The notes under the pieces: generated by a model
Database searches by the model: none
What the model saw: only the letters and a program-made list of their open reading frames with translations
What the model was told of the DNA's origin: nothing
Program-made: the position numbers and the translations under genes
Assembly: GCF_000155595.1 (NCBI RefSeq)
Contig: NZ_DS989904.1
Coordinates: 1,321,536 to 1,385,535 of the forward strand
Source of the DNA: Synechococcus sp. PCC 7335
Lineage (GTDB): Bacteria > Cyanobacteriota > Cyanobacteriia > Phormidesmidales > Phormidesmidaceae
DNA length: 64,000 bases
Direction: 5' to 3'
In this document: one piece after another, positions 1-9,747 of the stretch
Position numbering within the stretch: position 1 is the stretch's first letter
Layout: each line of letters begins with the position of its first letter

Positions 1-1
1 T

Positions 2-2152
2 GAAGATGGGATGGCGCGGACGGCCCAGAAAAAGTTTGCGATCGCCCAAAGAGCCTACCGAGATGCGGTGGAATACGGTTTCCCCCCCTACGAGCTGTTC
101 TTTGACACCCTGGTGCTGCCGATTTCGACCGGCATTGAAGAAGACCGGGTGAATGCCAAAGAGACCATCGCCGCGATTGAGATGATTCGCGACAACCTGC
201 CCGGCTGTCACATTATGCTCGGCGTTTCTAACGCCTCATTTGGTTTGAACCCAGCGGCGCGGGTTGTCTTGAACTCAATGTTTCTGTCTGAAGCTATGAA
301 GGTGGGTATGGACGGTGCGATCGTCAGCGCCAGCAAAATCTTACCGCTATCCAAGATTGAACCGGAGCATCAAAAGATCTGCCTGGACTTAATCTACGAT
401 CGCCGTGAATTTGACGGTGATGTGTGTACCTATGATCCGCTCGGCGAGCTGACGACTGCCTTTACAGGCAAAAGCTCCAAGCAGCTACGTACCACCTTGA
501 GTGAAGATCTGCCGCTAGAAGAGAAGCTAAAGCGCCACATCATCGATGGTGAGCGGATTGGTTTAGAAGATCAGCTTGCGAAAGCCTTGGAGCAGTATCC
601 GCCGTTAGAGATTGTCAATACCTTTTTGCTAGACGGGATGAAGGTCGTTGGCGAGCTGTTTGGCTCCGGGCAAATGCAGCTACCGTTTGTGCTGCAGTCG
701 GCGCAGACGATGAAGGCAGCAGTGGCCTACCTAGAGCCATTCATGGATAAGGAAGACTCCGATACGAGTGGTAAGGGCACGGTGGTGATCGCCACGGTAA
801 AAGGCGACGTGCATGATATTGGCAAGAACCTGGTAGACATTATTTTGTCTAACAACGGTTACCGAGTCGTGAATATTGGTATTAAGCAGCCAGTAGACAA
901 CATTATCTCGGCCTACAAAGAGCATCAGGCAGACTGCATTGCGATGAGCGGCCTGCTGGTGAAATCGACGGCCTTTATGAAAGAGAATCTGAAGACCTTT
1001 AACGAGCATGGTATTGAAGTGCCCGTGATTCTAGGCGGAGCAGCGCTGACGCCAAAGTTTGTAAATGAGGACTGTCAGAACACCTACAACGGTCAGGTAA
1101 TCTACGGTAAAGATGCCTTTGCAGATTTGCACTTTATGGACGCGCTGATGCCCGCAAAGAAGGCTAACCAGTGGGACAACTTGAAGGGTTTCGCGAGCGA
1201 TCATCCGATGAGCCAAGTGGCTAAGAAAGTCGCTATCAATCACGCTACTGAGCCAGAAGAAGTTTCTAATCTGCCAATAGTTATCGACACGCGCCGCTCT
1301 GACGATGTAGCCGTGGATATCGACCGGCCTCAGCCACCTTTTTGGGGCCCGAAGCAGCTTGGCCCTGAAGATATTCCGCTAGAAGATCTGTTTGATTATT
1401 TAGACATGCAGGCGCTGGTGGCAGGGCAGTGGCAGTTCCGCAAGCCAAAAGGCCAGTCCCGCGAAGAATATGATGCCTTTCTTGCGGAAAAGGTAGATCC
1501 GATTTTGGCTGAATGGAAACAGCGAATAGTAGAAGAAAAGCTGCTAGAGCCGAAGCTGATGTATGGCTATTTTCCCTGCTTGGCTGAGGGGAATACGCTG
1601 TATGTCTATGATTGGCAGGCGGCACAAAAAGGAGAACCTAGTGAACCTGTGACTTCGTTTGAGTTTCCGCGTCAGCGCTCAATGCGGCGGCTATGTATCG
1701 CGGACTTCTTTTTGCCAAAAGATAAAGCGAAGCCAGGGGAGTACGACGTGTTTCCAATGCAGGCGGTGACGATGGGCGATATTGCCACTGAGTATGCAGC
1801 CAAGCTATTTGCGGCAGATGACTATACAAACTATCTCTATTATCACGGTCTGGCTGTGCAGATGGCGGAGGCGCTAGCGGAGTGGGCCCACCAGAGGATT
1901 CGGATCGAGCTGGGCTATGGTGACCAGGAGCCGGAGGGAATTCGGAATATTTTGGCGCAGCGCTATCAGGGGTCGCGCTATAGCTTTGGCTATCCAGCCT
2001 GTCCCAATATGCAAGATCAGCCGAAGCAGCTCAATCTGTTAGAAGTAGAGAAGATTGGCATGCATATGGATGAGAGTGAGCAGCTCTATCCAGAGCAGTC
2101 GACGACGGCGATTGTGGCATATCACGAGGCGGCGAAGTATTTTAGTGCGTAA
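2..2152 (+). CDS. metH: Cobalamin-dependent methionine synthase MetH, C-terminal part (5' end outside window)
   Basis: Transfers a methyl group from methyltetrahydrofolate via cobalamin to homocysteine. The frame is open to the window edge (E-D-G before the first Met at 11), so this is the C-terminal ~716 residues of a protein normally about 1,200 long. Counting from that Met, residues 1-150 match the end of the pterin-binding domain. Next come the B12 cap, then the cobalamin domain with GDVHDIGKN at 265-273 (His268 is the lower cobalt ligand). Residues ~450-700 form the S-adenosylmethionine-dependent reactivation domain. The homocysteine-binding and first pterin parts lie upstream. It ends in TAA, convergent with the cytochrome gene. 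Family identity is very secure. Confidence 0.97.
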   Translation, partial: EDGMARTAQKKFAIAQRAYRDAVEYGFPPYELFFDTLVLPISTGIEEDRVNAKETIAAIEMIRDNLPGCHIMLGVSNASFGLNPAARVVLNSMFLSEAMKVGMDGAIVSASKILPLSKIEPEHQKICLDLIYDRREFDGDVCTYDPLGELTTAFTGKSSKQLRTTLSEDLPLEEKLKRHIIDGERIGLEDQLAKALEQYPPLEIVNTFLLDGMKVVGELFGSGQMQLPFVLQSAQTMKAAVAYLEPFMDKEDSDTSGKGTVVIATVKGDVHDIGKNLVDIILSNNGYRVVNIGIKQPVDNIISAYKEHQADCIAMSGLLVKSTAFMKENLKTFNEHGIEVPVILGGAALTPKFVNEDCQNTYNGQVIYGKDAFADLHFMDALMPAKKANQWDNLKGFASDHPMSQVAKKVAINHATEPEEVSNLPIVIDTRRSDDVAVDIDRPQPPFWGPKQLGPEDIPLEDLFDYLDMQALVAGQWQFRKPKGQSREEYDAFLAEKVDPILAEWKQRIVEEKLLEPKLMYGYFPCLAEGNTLYVYDWQAAQKGEPSEPVTSFEFPRQRSMRRLCIADFFLPKDKAKPGEYDVFPMQAVTMGDIATEYAAKLFAADDYTNYLYYHGLAVQMAEALAEWAHQRIRIELGYGDQEPEGIRNILAQRYQGSRYSFGYPACPNMQDQPKQLNLLEVEKIGMHMDESEQLYPEQSTTAIVAYHEAAKYFSA

Positions 2153-2240
2153 CATTTTAGTGCGTAACTTCGACTGCGCTTAGTCACCCGGCTAAGAACA
2201 GTCTCCTATATCCTAGGTCACGTTGACTGAACCGATGAAA

Positions 2241-2735
2241 TCACCAGCCAGCGTCTGATTGCTCATGAACGTACTGAGCGATCGCACTAATCTCGTCTGC
2301 ACTCAACTTCTCTGCATAGGCAGGCATGATACCTTTTCCTTGAGTGACGATGGACACGATCGCGCTGATGTCCCCATAGCCATTGCGTTTCATCGCCCGC
2401 TGCTTTAGGTTCTTTCCCCGGCGGATGATATTGCCGCCATTGGCATGGCAAGCAGCGCAGTTTTCTGTGAATAAGACTGCGCCAGTAACTGCAGTGGGCC
2501 CAGGTGCAGTAGCAGCAGCGGTAGTAGTGGTAGGGGATGCAAGGGTTGGCGGTGCGATCGCTAGCCAAAAAAGCAATCCGCTCATCACAGCAAGCGAACG
2601 GCAGCTTCTTAAAGGAGGTAGCGTACAGTCGGTTCGGCGAGCTTTGCATCGAGCATGTCTAGTTTGAATGGCAGATAAGTAGACCAAACAAGCATTCGTA
2701 AGATAGGCGCGAACAAAGTTCAAAAACACAGCCAC
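2241..2735 (-). CDS. Small c-type cytochrome of the cytochrome c6 family
   Basis: Probable lumenal or periplasmic electron carrier. The heme site CAACH follows GAVLFTEN, and the C-terminal part has GKGIMPAYAEKLSADEI with the axial Met, then a terminal QSDAGW, all typical of the cytochrome c6/c553 family. The mature domain is about 80 residues. A hydrophobic stretch ending in PPTLAS before it looks like a signal peptide. The longest frame starts at a GTG without a convincing ribosome site. The in-frame ATG at 2585 is an alternative, though it drops arginines that would suit a signal peptide. The region after the heme motif (NIIRRGKNLKQRAMKRNG) is more basic than in classical PetJ, so a c6B/c6C-like paralog is possible. 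Confidence 0.82.
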   Translation of the reverse strand: MAVFLNFVRAYLTNACLVYLSAIQTRHARCKARRTDCTLPPLRSCRSLAVMSGLLFWLAIAPPTLASPTTTTAAATAPGPTAVTGAVLFTENCAACHANGGNIIRRGKNLKQRAMKRNGYGDISAIVSIVTQGKGIMPAYAEKLSADEISAIAQYVHEQSDAGW

Positions 2736-2903
2736 GGTAAAATCTCTACAAACGAGTAGTTCTGTACCTACTCTGGCGTATGACAGCCGAGGTCAAACGC
2801 GGACTTATGATAGATTATTAGAAATGATGCTAAGAAATATTTATAAAAGTCAGCAAATATTAATAAAGATGGCTAGGCACTCCTGTAGATATAAAACGTA
2901 GGT

Positions 2904-2947
2904 CAGTTAGTAACTATACAAACACCCAGTTAGTAACTATATAAACA
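2904..2947. repeat. Two 21-bp direct repeats with internal dyad upstream of kaiA
   Basis: CAGTTAGTAACTATAYAAACA occurs at 2904-2924 and again at 2927-2947, differing at one base, with a 23-bp period (about two helical turns). Each copy contains AGTTA-G-TAACT, an 11-bp interrupted palindrome. The pair lies about 80 bp before the kaiA start. It looks like a double operator for a dimeric regulator; that role is inferred. Confidence 0.6.
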
Positions 2948-3023
2948 TCAGGTTGACTCTTCTCAAGCGTGCCTAAGGAGATCAGCCACATATCCTTGAC
3001 AATCGCTAAATAAAGCAACCCTT

Positions 3024-3932
3024 TTGCCTGCACAATTTCTCCTTGGCGTTTTCGTTCCTGCTGCATCTCTGGCTGAACCCCTGCAGCAACTGCTCGCTCA
3101 GCAACAATTTGTGGTCAGTTGGAGTCAGTCTGCCTCGGAGTTTGAAGAGTGGGTTGTCAGCAATCGCCATCGCATTGACTGCTTGATCATTCAATCAGCT
3201 GAGGAGTCTCTTCAAGTACTATTGCACCTAAAGGAGAAAGATATCTTGCTCCCTGCGGTAGCGTTGTACAGCTCAAAAGCGCCATCCACTCATAGTGAAC
3301 TATCTGATAGCGCCGTCTTTTTGCAAGGACAACGAACATATCATCAGGCTGTTGTTGCCTCTGATATTCGCAACCTAGGTGCTGTGGATGACGCAATCTA
3401 TCAGGCAGTAGATTCTTATCTACAGCTGCCTACTGAAGTGAATGCAGACGATTTAGACCAGGTCGCTATAGGCTCAGCTGAATCAGCTGTCTCTCACGAT
3501 AGAGATAAGCGGTTGTTCTTGCTGAGTCTACAGCAGCAGCGTCTGACAGAAAAACTAAAGGAAAGGTTAGGCTACGTAGGGGTGTATTACAAGCGCAATC
3601 GACAAAACTTTCTACGCCACATGAACACGAGAGAGCGTGAAGAATTTGTTGATAAGCTGCGTCAGGACTATCGGCGAATCGTTCTAAATTACTTTGCTGA
3701 TGATGAATCAATCAATCAGAAGATAGATGATTTCGTCAACGTTGCTTTCTTTGCAGATATGTCTGTGCCTAAGCTTGTAGAGATACACATGGAGCTAATA
3801 GAAGATTTCTCCAAACAGCTCAAACTTGAAGGGCGTAGTGATGAAGTGCTAATCGACTATCGGTTAACGCTAATTGATGTAATCGCCCACCTGTGCGAAA
3901 TGTATCGACGCTCTATCCCACGTGAACCGTAG
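3024..3932 (+). CDS. kaiA: Circadian clock protein KaiA
   Basis: Stimulates KaiC autophosphorylation. The 302 residues comprise an N-terminal pseudo-receiver domain (about 1-135, with FLLGVFVP and RIDCLIIQ strands), a linker, and the C-terminal four-helix domain that dimerises and binds the KaiC tail. The C-terminal domain (about 170-302) is strongly conserved, with LGYVGVYYKR, NVAFFADMSVPKLVEIHMEL and the end sequence IAHLCEMYRRSIPRE. The start is a TTG. An in-frame stop lies at 2997 and no ATG occurs in the N-terminal region, and this start places the first beta strand right after the initiator. Length is slightly above the 284 residues of Synechococcus elongatus KaiA. A 240-bp gap separates it from kaiB, so a separate kaiBC promoter is expected. 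Confidence 0.97.
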   Translation: MPAQFLLGVFVPAASLAEPLQQLLAQQQFVVSWSQSASEFEEWVVSNRHRIDCLIIQSAEESLQVLLHLKEKDILLPAVALYSSKAPSTHSELSDSAVFLQGQRTYHQAVVASDIRNLGAVDDAIYQAVDSYLQLPTEVNADDLDQVAIGSAESAVSHDRDKRLFLLSLQQQRLTEKLKERLGYVGVYYKRNRQNFLRHMNTREREEFVDKLRQDYRRIVLNYFADDESINQKIDDFVNVAFFADMSVPKLVEIHMELIEDFSKQLKLEGRSDEVLIDYRLTLIDVIAHLCEMYRRSIPREP

Positions 3933-4172
3933 CGATCGCCTAACCTACCGCACTATAAAATTACACTAAGATTAAAATCACACTTAAGATACTGTCAGAG
4001 ATAGCTGGTCTTCATTTGTTCAGCTTGTTCAGCGTCCGAACAATTGATATGTGCATTGATATGTGCTTTTTTATCTTTTGCAACTCTTTTAAAGTTCCCG
4101 TTTAAGATAGGGCAATTAATACTATTTCCCCAGTGAAATCCACTTCATCACCCACCTCATCTTAGAGACCTC
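3933..4172 (+). promoter_or_regulatory. kaiA-kaiB intergenic region, probable kaiBC promoter
   Basis: The 240-bp gap is where kaiBC promoters lie in other cyanobacteria. One candidate sigma-70-like pair is TTACAC at 3961-3966 and TAAGAT at 3985-3990 with an 18-bp spacer. A second -10-like box, TAATAC at 4117-4122, lies closer to kaiB without a clear -35. The exact start of transcription cannot be read from sequence. Confidence 0.4.
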
Positions 4173-4484
4173 ATGAGTGCCTCGAAGCCGACTTATATTC
4201 TCAAGCTCTATATAGATGGGAACACACCTAGCTCTAAGAAAGCACTCATGACGTTGAAAACCATTTTGGAAGAAAGCTGCAGCGGTATATATGCCCTAAA
4301 GGTGATCGATGTCAAAGAGAGCCCACAGCTAGCAGAAGAAGACAAGATTATGGCGACACCAACGCTCTCTAAAGTTCTACCGCCACCCGTACGCAAAATC
4401 ATTGGCGATCTCTCAGATCGCAAAAAAGTTTTGATTGGTCTCGATCTTCTCTATGATGAGATCAGTGAACATATACACAACTAA
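4173..4484 (+). CDS. kaiB: Circadian clock protein KaiB
   Basis: A 103-residue thioredoxin-like, fold-switching protein that binds phosphorylated KaiC and sequesters KaiA. The sequence matches the family along its whole length: [18 protein letters not shown] near the start, [23 protein letters not shown] in the middle, and the acidic tail ending in EISEHIHN. Family length is 102-108. It lies 49 bp before kaiC on the same strand, consistent with a kaiBC operon. Confidence 0.98.
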   Translation: MSASKPTYILKLYIDGNTPSSKKALMTLKTILEESCSGIYALKVIDVKESPQLAEEDKIMATPTLSKVLPPPVRKIIGDLSDRKKVLIGLDLLYDEISEHIHN

Positions 4485-4533
4485 GGAACTCTATAGGATT
4501 TCCCAACACTTCTTTTAATATTTCCTGCGAAGA

Positions 4534-6123
4534 ATGTCCCGGTTTAGAAAAACAAATATGAACTCTTCGTATTCATCTTCGTCTTCATCTGATCAAAAGG
4601 CACAGACTCGTCTCAAGGGCGTGCAAAAGATTCGCACTATGATTGAGGGGTTCGATGATATCAGCCACGGTGGATTGCCTGTTGGTCGCTCTACTTTGGT
4701 CAGTGGGACTTCTGGAACAGGCAAAACGTTGCTAGCTGTCCAGTTTTTGTATCACGGTGTTACCTATTTTAATGAGCCAGGGATATTCGTCACATTCGAA
4801 GAGTCTCCAGAAGATATTGTGACGAATGCCTACAGTTTTGGTTGGGATTTAAAGTCCTTGATCAAGAGCGGTAAGTTGTTCATTTTGGACGCTTGCCCTG
4901 ATCCTGAAGGGCAGGAGGTTGTGGGTAACTTTGATCTCTCCGCTTTAATCGAGCGAATTCAGTACGCTATCCGTAAGTACAAGGCAAGGCGAATTTCGAT
5001 TGATTCGGTGACAGCTGTATTTCAGCAGTATGATGCGGCGGAGGTGGTTCGTAGAGAGATCTTTCGGCTGGTAGCGAGGCTGAAGCAAATGAATGTAACT
5101 ACTCTAATGACGACAGAGCGAGTGGATGAGTATGGTCCGGTGGCTCGGTTTGGGGTAGAAGAATTTGTCTCGGATAATGTCGTGATCGTGCGTAATGCCC
5201 TAGAAGGAGAGCGCAGACGGCGAACGGTAGAAATTTTGAAGCTGCGTGGGACAACTCATATGAAGGGAGAGTATCCATTTACGATCACAGATGGCGGGGT
5301 CAGTATCTTCCCACTAGGAGCGATGAGATTGACTCAGCGATCGTCAAATGTGCGGGTGTCTTCCGGGGTGAAAACGCTCGATGAGATGTGCGGCGGCGGC
5401 TTTTTTCGCGATTCAATTATTCTAGCGACGGGGGCAACGGGTACTGGTAAAACACTGCTAGTCAGCAACTTTTTAGCGAACGCTTGTGAGAATGGTGAGC
5501 GCGCGATTTTGTTTGCCTATGAAGAGTCTAGATCGCAGCTTGCTAGAAATGCTTCTTCTTGGGGAATTGACTTAGAAGTGCTAGAACGACAAGGGCTGCT
5601 GAAAATTATCTGCGCGTATCCAGAGTCGGCGGGCTTGGAAGATCATTTGCAGATTATTAAGTCGCAGATTGCGGAGTTTCGTCCGTCTAGAATCGCGATT
5701 GATTCGCTCTCGGCCCTAGATCGCGGCGTGAGTAACAACGCGTTTCGCCAGTTTGTGATTGGGGTAACGGGCTTTGCCAAGCAAGAAGAGATTACGGGCT
5801 TTTTTACGAATACGACAGAGCAGTTTATGGGCTCTCATTCGATTACCGATTCGCACATCTCTACGATCACAGACACGATCTTGATGCTGCAATACGTAGA
5901 GGTTCGTGGCGAGATGTCAAGGGCAATCAATGTCTTCAAGATGCGCGGATCCTGGCACGATAAAGCCATCCGTGAATATATCATCAATGAAGATGGTCCG
6001 CAGATTCAAGAGTCATTCCGTAATCTAGAAGGCATTATTAGTGGCTCGGCCCGCCGAATTCCTTCTAGGGAAAAGAACGAGCTGGCAAGGATTGTCAGTG
6101 CCGTTCGCAGCGATGATGACTAG
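4534..6123 (+). CDS. kaiC: Circadian clock ATPase/autokinase KaiC
   Basis: Core hexameric clock protein with tandem RecA-like CI and CII domains. CI has GTSGTGKT (Lys64) and the catalytic pair E89/E90. CII has GATGTGKT, and the autophosphorylation pair Ser-Thr in DSHISTITDT (about 443-444, equivalent to S431/T432 of S. elongatus). The C-terminal tail that KaiA binds is present, ending in RSDDD. At 529 residues it is longer at the N-terminus than S. elongatus KaiC (519); the extra stretch includes a serine run at residues 11-19. The ATG at 4534 gives this form. A second ATG nine codons in (MNSSYSSS) would give a more ordinary length. All catalytic features are intact, so a functional clock is expected. 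Confidence 0.98.
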   Translation: MSRFRKTNMNSSYSSSSSSDQKAQTRLKGVQKIRTMIEGFDDISHGGLPVGRSTLVSGTSGTGKTLLAVQFLYHGVTYFNEPGIFVTFEESPEDIVTNAYSFGWDLKSLIKSGKLFILDACPDPEGQEVVGNFDLSALIERIQYAIRKYKARRISIDSVTAVFQQYDAAEVVRREIFRLVARLKQMNVTTLMTTERVDEYGPVARFGVEEFVSDNVVIVRNALEGERRRRTVEILKLRGTTHMKGEYPFTITDGGVSIFPLGAMRLTQRSSNVRVSSGVKTLDEMCGGGFFRDSIILATGATGTGKTLLVSNFLANACENGERAILFAYEESRSQLARNASSWGIDLEVLERQGLLKIICAYPESAGLEDHLQIIKSQIAEFRPSRIAIDSLSALDRGVSNNAFRQFVIGVTGFAKQEEITGFFTNTTEQFMGSHSITDSHISTITDTILMLQYVEVRGEMSRAINVFKMRGSWHDKAIREYIINEDGPQIQESFRNLEGIISGSARRIPSREKNELARIVSAVRSDDD

Positions 6124-6174
6124 CAGCGGACTAACAACGACTGGAAAAGGACGACTAAAACGAACGGAGTCGAC

Positions 6175-6247
6175 GAACATGGAGGGATTCGAACCCCCGA
6201 CCCTCAGAACCGGAATCTGATGCTCTATCCAACTGAGCTACATGTCC
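6175..6247 (-). tRNA. tRNA-Arg (anticodon CCG)
   Basis: Read on the minus strand, the 73-nt cloverleaf has acceptor stem GGACATG/CATGTTC (one G-U pair), D arm with AGTTGGATAGA, and anticodon stem TCAGA/TCTGA with loop TTCCGGT, so the anticodon is CCG. The T arm GGGGG-TTCGAAT-CCCTC is intact. CCA is not encoded. It lies just downstream of kaiC on the opposite strand. Confidence 0.96.
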
Positions 6248-6337
6248 ATAGGGATAAGCCTGAGCAAACCCCTAAGGCTAAATTCTAGCACCTCTTCTCC
6301 AGCCAAAACGACAAGCCTCCCTAAAAACGCGGCCAAG

Positions 6338-6358
6338 TAGTTACTGACTGTTACTAAC
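6338..6358. repeat. GTTACT repeats resembling the kaiA-upstream motif
   Basis: TAGTTACTGACTG at 6338-6350 is followed at once by GTTACTAAC at 6350-6358. The first matches the reverse complement of the kaiA-upstream repeat (TAGTTACTAACTG) at 12 of 13 positions. It lies about 80-100 bp ahead of the TRAP binding-protein gene. A shared regulator is possible but unproven. Confidence 0.4.
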
Positions 6359-6436
6359 AATACGTTCTCCTGCGGCTGAATGATTTAATGAAAAGCATAC
6401 TTTAGGGGGTCTGCTACCAAGCGGTGAGTGAGGGTC

Positions 6437-7531
6437 ATGAGACGTAGACGCATATTGGGCTATGGTGCTAGTACTGTAGGAACGGCTGCTCTAGCTGCCT
6501 GCACTCAGCAGCAGGGTGGAGGGGCTGTTAGTGGCGATCTGCCTCGGGTGCAGTGGCGGATGGCGACAAGCTGGCCGCAGTCTTTGGATACAATCTATGG
6601 CGGTGCGCAGACAGTATGCGATCGCGTCTCTGCGCTGACTGATGGCCGTTTCACCATAGATCCGTTTGCGGCTGGTGAAATTGTTCCTGGTTTGCAAGTC
6701 CTCGATGCGGTTCAAGAAGGGACTGTAGAATGTGGACATAGCGCGGCCTATTACTATGTGGGTAAAAACGAGGCCTTAGCTTTTGGCACGACAGTTCCCT
6801 TTGGGCTAAACGCACAGCAGCAAAATGCCTGGTTCTACCACGGGGGGGGATTAGACAAAATTAACGAGCTGTATGCCGACTTCAATGTAATTAGCTTTCC
6901 TGCGGGCAACACAGGGGTGCAAATGGGCGGCTGGTTTAAAAACAACGTCCAAACCATCAGTGACCTGAACGGGCTGAAAATGCGGATTCCTGGATTCGGC
7001 GGTAAGGTAATGGCTGAGCTAGGTGTGAACGTACAGGTGTTACCTGGTGGTGAGATTTTTCTGGCTTTAGAACGGGGCGCAATTGACGCAGCTGAATTTG
7101 TCGGTCCCTATGATGACGAAAAGTTGGGACTGAACGAAGCGGCGACTTACTACTATTACCCTGGTTGGTGGGAACCTGGAGCAACGTTAGATACGACAGT
7201 CAACTTGGATGCTTGGAATACGCTACCTGCTGAGTATCAAGAGGTCTTTAAGACAGCTGCCTACGAATCGAACATCAACATGCTAGCCAAATATGATGCG
7301 CTCAACGGCGCTGCATTAGAGAGTTTGGTTGCTAAAGGAGCACAGTTAACTCCCTACAGCGATGAGATCTTGACAGCAGCTAGTGAAGCCTCTACCGCGC
7401 TATTAGAAGAAAGCGCTAGTAACGATGCTACTTTCAAAGACGTGTACGATAGTTGGAGCCAGTTCCGCGATTCTGTTCGAGGTTGGAACAAAGTCAATGA
7501 GCTAGGCTTTGCTCAGTTCGTAAACAAGTAA
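6437..7531 (+). CDS. TRAP transporter substrate-binding protein, TakP-like (2-oxoacid/carboxylate)
   Basis: Periplasmic DctP-family receptor that hands substrate to the DctQ/DctM membrane subunits. The N-terminus [15 protein letters not shown] with LAAC indicates a Tat-type lipoprotein signal. The body matches the TakP subfamily, which binds 2-oxoacids: [62 protein letters not shown] and [11 protein letters not shown]. The ATG at 6437 gives the twin-arginine signal directly; an upstream GTG at 6428 adds three residues. The matching membrane subunits lie on the other strand at 8416-10334. The substrate is inferred from the subfamily only. Confidence 0.9.
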   Translation: MRRRRILGYGASTVGTAALAACTQQQGGGAVSGDLPRVQWRMATSWPQSLDTIYGGAQTVCDRVSALTDGRFTIDPFAAGEIVPGLQVLDAVQEGTVECGHSAAYYYVGKNEALAFGTTVPFGLNAQQQNAWFYHGGGLDKINELYADFNVISFPAGNTGVQMGGWFKNNVQTISDLNGLKMRIPGFGGKVMAELGVNVQVLPGGEIFLALERGAIDAAEFVGPYDDEKLGLNEAATYYYYPGWWEPGATLDTTVNLDAWNTLPAEYQEVFKTAAYESNINMLAKYDALNGAALESLVAKGAQLTPYSDEILTAASEASTALLEESASNDATFKDVYDSWSQFRDSVRGWNKVNELGFAQFVNK

Positions 7532-7636
7532 CGACCAGTAACGGTACAGCATTTCCTGAGTTGCTTGAGGTTAACTCTGTTGATAGTTTGACAATGTTGT
7601 CACTAAAGCTAGCAGAGTGGCAAGATCCAGGCTATT

Positions 7637-8224
7637 TCACAAATAAAAATCGTCTGCTGATAGAGGGACTTCTCTATCTTGTCTCTCCGTCTGCGAACTT
7701 TGGGTAGGCGCTGTGTCAAGGGCAAGCATGTCGAGGATATTCTGATCGTTTCTAGAACTGAGCACGCTTTGTTGCAACGTATTCCAAATAGGCGCGACAG
7801 CAAGCAGGAGCTGACGTCCTTTTGGAGTCACGCTTAGTAGCTGGGTCCGGCTGTCCTTGCCAGAAGCGATCTGCAGCCAGTTCTTTTTCGCCATCCGATC
7901 GATAGTGCGGCTGACGGTGGATTTTTCCATGCCGAGAGCTTGTCCAAGCTGGCCCGGCTGAATCTGTTTTTCACTGACGATAACAGCAAGAATGTTGAGT
8001 TGATTGATCGTTAGCCCGTAGGGTCTTAGCGCTTCGTCGTAGAGCCGAGTAAGGGTGCGGTTGACTTGTCTAAGTCTTCTTGCAACACAATCGTGAGACA
8101 TCTGCTGGGCGATTTCTCTGACTGTTTTCTTGGCTGTTTCTGCGGTAGGGTCAAGGGTCATATCTTCAACCGTATTGATAGAAACATCACTGGCACCTGT
8201 GAATGTAGAAACCATCGTAACCAT
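7637..8224 (-). CDS. MarR-family transcriptional regulator
   Basis: Predicted dimeric winged-helix DNA-binding protein of 195 residues. The MarR core spans about 45-150: RRLRQVNRTLTRLYDEALRPYGLTINQLNILAVI, the recognition helix region LGMEKSTVSRTIDRMAKKNWL, and the wing with SGKDSRTQLLSVTPKGRQLL. About 40 N-terminal residues precede the domain; an internal ATG at 8101 is an alternative start. It is transcribed in the same direction as the TRAP subunit genes upstream of it and convergent with the TRAP binding-protein gene. It therefore probably controls this uptake system; the ligand is unknown. Confidence 0.9.
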   Translation of the reverse strand: MVTMVSTFTGASDVSINTVEDMTLDPTAETAKKTVREIAQQMSHDCVARRLRQVNRTLTRLYDEALRPYGLTINQLNILAVIVSEKQIQPGQLGQALGMEKSTVSRTIDRMAKKNWLQIASGKDSRTQLLSVTPKGRQLLLAVAPIWNTLQQSVLSSRNDQNILDMLALDTAPTQSSQTERQDREVPLSADDFYL

Positions 8225-8415
8225 CGGTTGAAAGCCAGTAGATACGGCGGTTTGTCAGCTGTTCGGTTGAATATACAACCTGGAGGCTATTTTGACTAGG
8301 GAAGAATGCTCGTTGACTAGATATCTGACTACTAAACTGGGTGCTGGAAGTGCAGATCTGTTGGATATGTGTCTATCAGTGATGAACTAGTCAGGGGCAG
8401 AGCTACTATACAAAG

Positions 8416-9747
8416 CTATTGACTGAGAGAGGGTAGCCAACTCACGAGCTGTGGAAAGGCAATGATAGCGACTAGCACCAGTAGCTGAAGAATAATGAAA
8501 GGAACAACACCGCGATAGATATTATTCGTGGTTATTTCTTTTGGAGCGATCCCACGTAGGTAAAATAGTGCAAATCCAAAAGGCGGTGTAAGGAAGGAGG
8601 TTTGCATATTCGCACCAATAATCACCCCGTACCATACTAGATCGATGCCAAGCTGCTGGGCGATTGGCGCGAACAGCGGCACCACGATAAAGGCAATCTC
8701 AAAGAAGTCAATAAAGAAGCCAAGAATAAAGATTGTTGCCATGCTGACAATCAAAAAACCGATGTTGCCACCTGGTAGATTGATCAGAACATCGGCGATT
8801 AGTCGGTCTCCGCGTAAACCTCTAAACACCAGACTAAACGCAGTCGATCCCAACAGGATAAAGATAACCATGCTGGTAGTCCGAAGGGTTTGATCACAGA
8901 CTTCTCTGATTCCTTTTAACCGGAGCTGACCTTTCGCAGCGGCTAAGATCATTGCGCCAAAACAGCCCAATGCGCCTGCTTCAGTAGGGGTCGCAACGCC
9001 AAAGAAGATACTACCGAGTACAAGTAAGATTAGAGCTAACGGTGGCACCATTACTTTGATGATTTTGGAGACAAGGGCCCGACCACGAATGTCAATAAGT
9101 GCCACAGGTAGCGCGGGCGCCAGATTCGGGCGGATGAAGGCGATCGCCAAGACATGCACAACAAACGCGCCTGCCATCATCAATCCTGGAATGACCGATC
9201 CTAGAAACAAATCTCCAACCGAAATTCCTAGCTGGTCAGCTAGAACCACTAGAACAATACTAGGCGGAATAATTTGACCTAATGTTCCAGAGGCTGCAAT
9301 CACACCGCTAGCGAGGTCTTTGTTGTATCCGTAGCGCAACATTGTTGGTAAAGAGATCAGTCCCATCGTCACCACAGTAGCTGCGACCACGCCTGTTGTA
9401 GCCGCTAGCAGCGCACCAACGACGACAACGGCTACGGCTAGGCCGCCACGGATTCGACCAAATAGCGCCCCCATTGTTTCTAGCAAATCTTCTGCTATGC
9501 CAGATTTTTCAAGCATTCCACCCATAAAGATGAAGTAGGGAATTGCGAGCAGCGTAAAGTTGTTCATGATGCCAAAGATTCTCTGTGGCATGGCCGTCAG
9601 AAAAATGGGATCAAACACGCCTAGCACAATGCCGATAATGCCAAAGAGGATGGCTACGCCCCCCAGCGAAAAAGCGACTGGATAGCCAAGGGAGAGAAGC
9701 GCAAGTGCGCCTGCAAACATAGCTGGCCCAAGCCAGTCAGTAATCAT
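8416..9747 (-). CDS. TRAP transporter large permease subunit (DctM family)
   Basis: The ion-coupled translocation subunit of a tripartite carboxylate transporter, 443 residues with about a dozen hydrophobic segments. Family features include an N-terminal GYPVAFSLGG, the NNFTLLAIPYFIFMGGMLEKSGIAEDLLE segment, the GTLGQIIPPSIVLVVLAD motif, and FFIDFFEIAFIVVPLFAP near the C-terminus. Its start overlaps the end of the small-subunit gene by 4 bp (9744-9747), indicating translational coupling. Confidence 0.95.
   Translation of the reverse strand: MITDWLGPAMFAGALALLSLGYPVAFSLGGVAILFGIIGIVLGVFDPIFLTAMPQRIFGIMNNFTLLAIPYFIFMGGMLEKSGIAEDLLETMGALFGRIRGGLAVAVVVVGALLAATTGVVAATVVTMGLISLPTMLRYGYNKDLASGVIAASGTLGQIIPPSIVLVVLADQLGISVGDLFLGSVIPGLMMAGAFVVHVLAIAFIRPNLAPALPVALIDIRGRALVSKIIKVMVPPLALILLVLGSIFFGVATPTEAGALGCFGAMILAAAKGQLRLKGIREVCDQTLRTTSMVIFILLGSTAFSLVFRGLRGDRLIADVLINLPGGNIGFLIVSMATIFILGFFIDFFEIAFIVVPLFAPIAQQLGIDLVWYGVIIGANMQTSFLTPPFGFALFYLRGIAPKEITTNNIYRGVVPFIILQLLVLVAIIAFPQLVSWLPSLSQ

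Noticed and set aside
2383..2667. Plus-strand frame antisense to the cytochrome gene
   Set aside because: Composition reflects the opposite-strand gene with its heme motif; no start signal.
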